Assembly: GCA_027623315.1 (NCBI GenBank)
Contig: JAQBYD010000029.1
Location: 1-46,675, forward strand
Length of the DNA: 46,675 bases
Direction of reading: 5' to 3'
From: Verrucomicrobiota bacterium
Lineage (GTDB): Bacteria; Verrucomicrobiota; Kiritimatiellia; CAJWTS01
Position numbers and translations under genes: made by a program. Under the pieces are notes generated by a model. It saw nothing but the letters and a program-made list of their open reading frames with translations. It was not told the origin of the DNA and did not search any database. Below, piece by piece: positions 42,589-46,675 of this stretch (positions are counted from its first letter, which is position 1; each line of letters begins with the position of its first letter).

Positions 42589-43157
42589 CGGGTCGGAAGC
42601 AGCATCCCAGGCGGCGCGAGCTCGTGAGCTCTCTTTAGACTGGTGCTCGCGCCGTCGCCTATTCGGAATGCGCTCAGCGATCGCGATAGCCACAGCCAGT
42701 TGACGTAGTCGGATGGAGCCTGATCAACAGCGAGGGACGAGCTCTTGAATGCGCTCTCGGTAAAGCGCAGTCGGGTCAATGTGTCCATGCGTTTATCGGC
42801 GGACCAGGCGAGACTGTAATAAGCAACGTCGGCGATGGCGGCGGCATCGTACTCCAAGTGGGTGAGGATCGGCTGAAGCTCTGTATATGCATGCGAGATG
42901 GCACTGCTCGCCTTCGCGTCGGAGCTATCGTGCGCGCGGATGATCTTAACGAGCTGCATCAGCCGTGCATGGGCCAGGGCTCCCCGCAAGTCGTCGAGCT
43001 GGGAATGGATGTGTCCGATCAGCGCGACGACCACACATGCACAACCCAGGCGCTTGCGGGTGCCCGCGCGACGCGCGGCGCGATCGAGCCCCGGCGTGTC
43101 TTCCCCGGTCGGGGCGCCGGCGAACCGGGTGTCTTCTCTTTGCCGGCGGGTTTTCAT
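42585..43157 (-). CDS. Small membrane-anchored TPR-like protein paired with the O-antigen ligase
   Basis: The 190-residue product (ATG 43157, overlapping the ligase stop by 4 bp) has a positively charged N-terminus rich in Arg. One hydrophobic segment follows (RLGCACVVVALIGHI, about 36-50). The rest is alpha-helical with a TPR-like LAVDQAPSDYVNWLWLSRSLSAFR block and a terminal LKRAHELAPPGM repeat. I recognise no specific family. Small proteins with TPR-like repeats often sit beside Wzy/WaaL-type genes, suggesting an assembly or scaffold role. The longer frame from 43394 overlaps the ligase and is not used. Confidence 0.6.
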   Translation of the reverse strand: MKTRRQREDTRFAGAPTGEDTPGLDRAARRAGTRKRLGCACVVVALIGHIHSQLDDLRGALAHARLMQLVKIIRAHDSSDAKASSAISHAYTELQPILTHLEYDAAAIADVAYYSLAWSADKRMDTLTRLRFTESAFKSSSLAVDQAPSDYVNWLWLSRSLSAFRIGDGASTSLKRAHELAPPGMLLPTR

Positions 43158-44653
43158 GATGGGTTGTCCTCCTCGTGACCGGCGGGCGTCGCACGCGGCC
43201 TGAAGTGGACGGCGGCTGTCATGAGGCCGCACACCATGGCAAGAAGCAGCCCGTTGGCCGGCTTGTGGAGACTGTAATCCAGGAACGAATGGGCAGCGGT
43301 CGCCGCGATACCGAACAGGCCGCCCACGAGGAATCGTCGACCTGCGTCGGTCGTGGACCAGAACCCTCGGCAGATGGTTGCGCCCCAGAGCCACACGAGG
43401 GACACGACAAGACCAAATCCGATGATTCCCCCTTCGGCCAGGACCTGGACCCAGTCGTTATGGGCATGCAGGAAGCGCCCGAACTGAATATCGCTGCCCT
43501 GAAACGGCGGGAAGGCGTACTGGAAGCAACCAAACCCGCAACCGAATAGCGGATACGCGCCGAACAGCTTCAACGTGTCGCGCGTAGCGTGATAGCGTGA
43601 GTCGGAGAACGGGTCCAGAATCACGTTTCCGAGCGTCCCCACGCGTGCCATGAGGGGCTCCCATCCCAGCCACACGACGAATGTGGCGACACCGGCCAGC
43701 AGTCCGAAGATCACTCGGGGGCGGGAAAGTCCCTGGAGACCGAGTCTGGATGACACGCCAATAACGATCGCTCCGGCGATGCACATGCAGAGGATGCCGC
43801 CTCGTGAAAGACTCATCATTACCGAAACGGCCAGCATCAGGGAACAAAATGCGAGGATGCTCCTGTGGCCACCTTCTTGCGAACCGAACAGGCGGACCAC
43901 CCGCTCGCGCAGGGAGCGAATCGGTACCTTGACGTCACGCGCGCGCACCATCATCGAGAGTCCGAGCGTGATGCCCAGTGCCAGATTGACTTGCGTGGCG
44001 TAGTGGTTGCGGTTCGTGAAAGGCCCAAAGAGTGTCGCACCCGCGTGCCGGGGCTCGTACAGTCCGTAGATCTCACGTGTGCCCGACAAGGCTTGCGCGA
44101 TCGACACGATCGCGAGGCCGAACGCGGAGATCGATACCGCCGTGGCGATCTGGCGAAGATGGGAGGTCCGTCGGACGGTATCGGAGATCACGATGAAGAC
44201 GCCCGCGTACGTCATCAGAAGTATCAGCGCATATCGCGTTGCGCCGGGAGATGCGGACAATGCGGACGTGGGTGATGTCCGGTGCGGAGCGTCTCCGGGG
44301 GGGATATGGAGTTCAGACAGTACGCGGGCACTGTCACTCGTCATTTGCGCGGCACGCGGCGATACCAGCCCGACCAGGGCCTGGGGGAGCTGAAGTTGCT
44401 GGAGCAGGAGGTAGCCGAAGACGAGCACCAGTCCCGCAATCATCTTGGACCCGCGGAGTTCCGAGTACGGATCGGCGATGTGTGATAGCAGCCATATGAC
44501 TACGCCGGCGGAGACAAATACGCCAAGTGAGATGTGAGTCCAGCGCGGGGCGCCACCGATCAGCCACGGTGAAACAATGACGGTGAGCGAGATGCACCAC
44601 CGCGCCCATCGCTGAAGTCGGCGGTGCAATCGGTTACCGTGGCGTTTATCCAT
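43154..44653 (-). CDS. O-antigen ligase/polymerase family membrane protein (Wzy_C/WaaL-like)
   Basis: The 499-residue product has about twelve hydrophobic segments. The family hallmarks are present: FGPFTNRNHYATQVNLALG, SLSRGGILCMCIAGA, GCGFGCFQYAFPPFQ and FLHAHNDWVQVLAEGGIIG. The HAHND element lies in the large periplasmic loop that carries the active site. Members either polymerise repeat units or ligate finished glycans to lipid A or protein. Because another Wzy-like protein lies downstream (35893-37230), this one is the likelier ligase, though that is inference. It is separated from the Wza-like gene by 13 bp and overlaps the TPR-like gene. Confidence 0.9.
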   Translation of the reverse strand: MDKRHGNRLHRRLQRWARWCISLTVIVSPWLIGGAPRWTHISLGVFVSAGVVIWLLSHIADPYSELRGSKMIAGLVLVFGYLLLQQLQLPQALVGLVSPRAAQMTSDSARVLSELHIPPGDAPHRTSPTSALSASPGATRYALILLMTYAGVFIVISDTVRRTSHLRQIATAVSISAFGLAIVSIAQALSGTREIYGLYEPRHAGATLFGPFTNRNHYATQVNLALGITLGLSMMVRARDVKVPIRSLRERVVRLFGSQEGGHRSILAFCSLMLAVSVMMSLSRGGILCMCIAGAIVIGVSSRLGLQGLSRPRVIFGLLAGVATFVVWLGWEPLMARVGTLGNVILDPFSDSRYHATRDTLKLFGAYPLFGCGFGCFQYAFPPFQGSDIQFGRFLHAHNDWVQVLAEGGIIGFGLVVSLVWLWGATICRGFWSTTDAGRRFLVGGLFGIAATAAHSFLDYSLHKPANGLLLAMVCGLMTAAVHFRPRATPAGHEEDNPS

Positions 44654-44666
44654 GGCTGGACGGGCT

Positions 44667-45719
44667 TCACGGCACGGGGGAGTAGGTCACACCAGCGCCG
44701 AGCGAAGGCTTGATGAACTCGGCCAGGCGCGCCATGAAACTGGACCCGACAATCAGAGTATCACCCGACTTCAGATACACCGGTTGGTCCTTTCCCTGGG
44801 CGATCCTCGACATGTCGACCTCGGTTACCTTCTGCCCCTCTTCTGTTTCCTGTACGAGAAAACTGTTCTGCGCCCGGGCGCTTGACGAGAGCCCGCCGGC
44901 GAGTGCGATGGCCCGTACCGTGTCCAATGGTTGATCGTCCCGTAACGCGAACGAGCCTGGTCGATTGACGTATCCGAGTACGAAGACGTAATCGTCCGCG
45001 TGCGAGGAGACGGTCAGGATGTCGCCGCCGCTCACCGCCAGATTATACCTGAGGTCTCCACTCTCGAGTAGCGGATTCAGTTTTACCGGGATCAGGGCCG
45101 GTTTCGATTCGGTGGCATCACGTTCTGGCGTCCGCATGATATAAAGAACGTCGCCCGCGTCGTTGCGCAGGCCGCCGGCCGTGGCCAGCATTTCGAGGAC
45201 CGTGCTGCGATTCTTCTGGAGATGATAGACACCCGGTTTACCGACGGCGCCGGTCATGACGATGGCAACGCTCTGGTGCTCGGCGATGCGGACGGAGATT
45301 TGCGGGTCCTTGAGATAGCGCCCGGCGTAGAGCGAGCGCACGCGGTCCTCGAAGTCGCTCACCGTGGCGCCGAAGCTCGACACTTTTCCGACCCACGGGA
45401 GGGTAACCGTGAAGTCGTTCTGCACGCGGCGGTCGAGCGTGGTGGTTTCGCCCGGGGATTCGAGAGCGAAGATGGCGATCGAGAGGCGGTCACCAGGTCC
45501 GAGCTCGTACTCGAGATCAGACTCACCGGACTGAAGCGCCTGGGATGTCGCGAGCGCGCTCTGGATCTGCTGATTTCGCTTTCCCTCTGCGCCGACGGTT
45601 GTTGGATCGGTACCGGCGAAGGGCCGGGGTACACGTAACCCGCTGAAATCCTGCCGGCTGCAACCGGTAACGATAAGCAGAGTAGAGAGCAGGATGGCGA
45701 CGCGCGTCCGCGGGATCAT
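44667..45719 (-). CDS. Wza-like polysaccharide export lipoprotein
   Basis: The 350-residue product has a lipoprotein signal peptide with the lipobox IVTGC (Cys20). The polysaccharide export domain begins at LEYELGPGDRLSIAIFALESP and includes GRYLKDPQISVRIAEHQS. Two SLBB-like beta-grasp domains follow: VIMTGAVGKPGVYHLQKN and VFVLGYVNRPGSFALRDDQ. Family members form the outer-membrane channel through which the polysaccharide leaves. The amphipathic C-terminal helix expected for the barrel is represented by FMARLAEFIKPSL. The start overlaps the stop of the upstream secreted protein gene (ATGA at 45716-45719). Wzc, its usual partner, is on the other strand 17 kb away. Confidence 0.92.
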   Translation of the reverse strand: MIPRTRVAILLSTLLIVTGCSRQDFSGLRVPRPFAGTDPTTVGAEGKRNQQIQSALATSQALQSGESDLEYELGPGDRLSIAIFALESPGETTTLDRRVQNDFTVTLPWVGKVSSFGATVSDFEDRVRSLYAGRYLKDPQISVRIAEHQSVAIVMTGAVGKPGVYHLQKNRSTVLEMLATAGGLRNDAGDVLYIMRTPERDATESKPALIPVKLNPLLESGDLRYNLAVSGGDILTVSSHADDYVFVLGYVNRPGSFALRDDQPLDTVRAIALAGGLSSSARAQNSFLVQETEEGQKVTEVDMSRIAQGKDQPVYLKSGDTLIVGSSFMARLAEFIKPSLGAGVTYSPVP

Positions 45720-46177
45720 CGATCCTCCGCCTTGGCATGGGCCGAAGGCGCGAGATCTTCCGGGAGCAAGACGACGAATACACGGGGCTCGTCACCGGTA
45801 AGTTCGCTTCTCGGCCGGACCTTGAAGTCGAGCCGCAGCTTCCCGATGTGGATCTTGTACACCCCCGGGGCAATGTCCTCGAGTTTGTATCGTCCGTCGT
45901 CGTCGGTGAGTGTTTCCGCGACGACCGTCTTGTCCCTGCGGTCCTTAAGTTCCACGCGCACGGACCCGGCCGGGATGGGGTCCGGGCTCTCTCCGGTGTC
46001 CGGATCCTCCTCGGCGATGATGAAGACGCGGCCGTCAATGGTTGACTTCTGTATCACCACGCCTTCAAAACGCTTTTCAGCCGCGCCGGCGGGACCGGCC
46101 AGGCAGATAGCCATGCACACCAGCACCAACATGACGATGGCGTTCACGCCGAGACAGGATTTGGTTCGGGTGCTCAT
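45716..46177 (-). CDS. Small secreted protein with a carboxypeptidase-regulatory-like beta-sandwich
   Basis: The 153-residue product has a signal peptide (hydrophobic core about residues 13-32, ending GPAGAA). The mature domain has GSVRVELKDRRDKTVV, then TLTDDDGRYKLEDIAPGVYKIHI, the typical DDGxYxxxxLxPGxYxV pattern of prealbumin-like/CarboxypepD_reg modules. The final residues are Ala/Glu-rich. Its stop overlaps the Wza-like gene start. It probably acts in the periplasm or outer membrane with the exporter, but no function can be assigned from the sequence. It shares its plan with the partial gene upstream. Confidence 0.75.
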   Translation of the reverse strand: MSTRTKSCLGVNAIVMLVLVCMAICLAGPAGAAEKRFEGVVIQKSTIDGRVFIIAEEDPDTGESPDPIPAGSVRVELKDRRDKTVVAETLTDDDGRYKLEDIAPGVYKIHIGKLRLDFKVRPRSELTGDEPRVFVVLLPEDLAPSAHAKAEDR

Positions 46178-46181
46178 GAGG

Positions 46182-46675
46182 TTACGGACTCACCACCTCC
46201 GGTGGTCTTTCCGGAGGCTCGTCCGGTGGCCGCGGAATCACGAATATCTTCTGGTCTTCCTCGCCGGCCCGGATCAGGGGTTCTCCGATAATCACCGCTG
46301 TTGGGAGGAGGTAAGACGTCAGCGCAACCGGCGAGGTCCACGGAAAAGCCCGTGGAATGACCACGACGATATTGTGGGGGTGCTGCACGACGGCGGCTTC
46401 CCGTCCCACGATCTCAAGATCAAGGCGGATGCGATCGAAGGTGACCATGTAATCGCCGAGTTCGAGTTTGGGCAATTCATAGAATCCGATCTCATCGGTG
46501 CGGGTTTCATGGATGACGTCACCGGTCTTGACGTTCCAGACACGAACGAGGACGTCCTCGGCCGGCGTCTCACCGTCGGTGTAGTAGACAAACCCGGTGA
46601 TCCGCTCGGAGACGGTCTTCAGGGAATACTGTCGTGCCTGTGCCCATGCGTGGCTCGTGCTGAGCGCTACGAGCA
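46182..46675 (-). CDS. Secreted beta-sandwich protein, N-terminus beyond the right edge
   Basis: The frame is open to the right edge, so the start is missing. The visible part begins with the end of a probable signal peptide (LVALSTSHAWAQA). A SERITGFVYYTDGETPAEDV domain with ETRTDEIGFYELPKLELGDY follows, the same prealbumin-like/SdrD_B-type module as in the downstream gene. The C-terminal part has VVQHPHNIVVVIP and a Pro-rich end (IPRPPDEPPERPPEVVSP). Two such proteins in tandem upstream of Wza suggest a surface or periplasmic scaffold for the export machine; this is inference. The stop lies 4 bp before the next gene. Confidence 0.7.
   Translation of the reverse strand, partial: LVALSTSHAWAQARQYSLKTVSERITGFVYYTDGETPAEDVLVRVWNVKTGDVIHETRTDEIGFYELPKLELGDYMVTFDRIRLDLEIVGREAAVVQHPHNIVVVIPRAFPWTSPVALTSYLLPTAVIIGEPLIRAGEEDQKIFVIPRPPDEPPERPPEVVSP

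Noticed and set aside
1-46675. CRISPR arrays, tRNA and rRNA genes
   Set aside because: No series of regularly spaced direct repeats and no cloverleaf or rRNA-like sequence was noticed on either strand; a covariance-model scan was not possible.

Overview
The window looks like a chromosomal segment of a GC-rich Gram-negative bacterium, probably from the Planctomycetota-Verrucomicrobiota-Kiritimatiellota group. The giant exported protein ends in an EF-hand-like and style-domain arrangement that I associate with that group. GC-rich palindromic intergenic repeats, an outer-membrane polysaccharide exporter and a full-length homodimeric AceE fit the same picture. The taxonomic call is inference; no rRNA or tRNA gene was seen.

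Layout. 1-1.5 kb: an IS66-type transposase cut by the window edge. 1.9-6.0 kb (minus strand): aceE-aceF, the E1 and E2 subunits of pyruvate dehydrogenase, with a large hairpin element between them. 6.3-8.3 kb (plus): a membrane-anchored SGNH/GDSL protein and an exported glutathione peroxidase. 8.5-13.2 kb (minus): a 1578-residue pyruvate:ferredoxin oxidoreductase, so oxidative and ferredoxin-linked pyruvate oxidation sit side by side. 13.5-15 kb: an ECF sigma factor overlapping a membrane anti-sigma factor. 15.2-16.1 kb (minus): a HAD hydrolase. 16.3-22.6 kb (plus): a giant secreted protein with SdrD_B-like and DUF11-like modules and a gingipain-type (C25) cysteine protease domain, broken by a 2-bp frameshift and one in-frame stop.

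22.7-25.2 kb (plus): a translationally coupled cassette with a PqqD-like protein, a radical SAM/SPASM enzyme, a 62-residue two-cysteine peptide and an HprK-like kinase. This reads as a peptide-modification (RiPP-like) system and is the best candidate here for something undescribed. A soluble S26-like signal peptidase relative lies just downstream on the other strand, and a PF14907-type nucleotidyltransferase follows at 29 kb. Related PqqD/HprK/nucleotidyltransferase sets are known next to exopolysaccharide loci.

26.4-46.7 kb: a polysaccharide synthesis and export locus. On the plus strand are a Wzc-like tyrosine autokinase (frameshifted by a 13-bp tandem duplication), the nucleotidyltransferase, a methyltransferase and a GT-C type glycosyltransferase. 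On the minus strand, read from the right edge, are two small secreted beta-sandwich proteins, a Wza-like export lipoprotein, a Wzy/WaaL-like ligase or polymerase, a small TPR-like membrane protein, a GT4, a Wzx-like flippase, a kinase-methyltransferase fusion, a GT4, a second Wzy-like membrane protein, two GT4 enzymes and a GT2. Most minus-strand junctions are 4- or 8-bp overlaps, so this is probably one long operon.

Three kinds of noncoding structure stand out: a REP-like palindrome whose copies show a compensatory base-pair change, a symmetric inverted element at 25.36-25.68 kb, and the aceE/aceF intercistronic hairpin.
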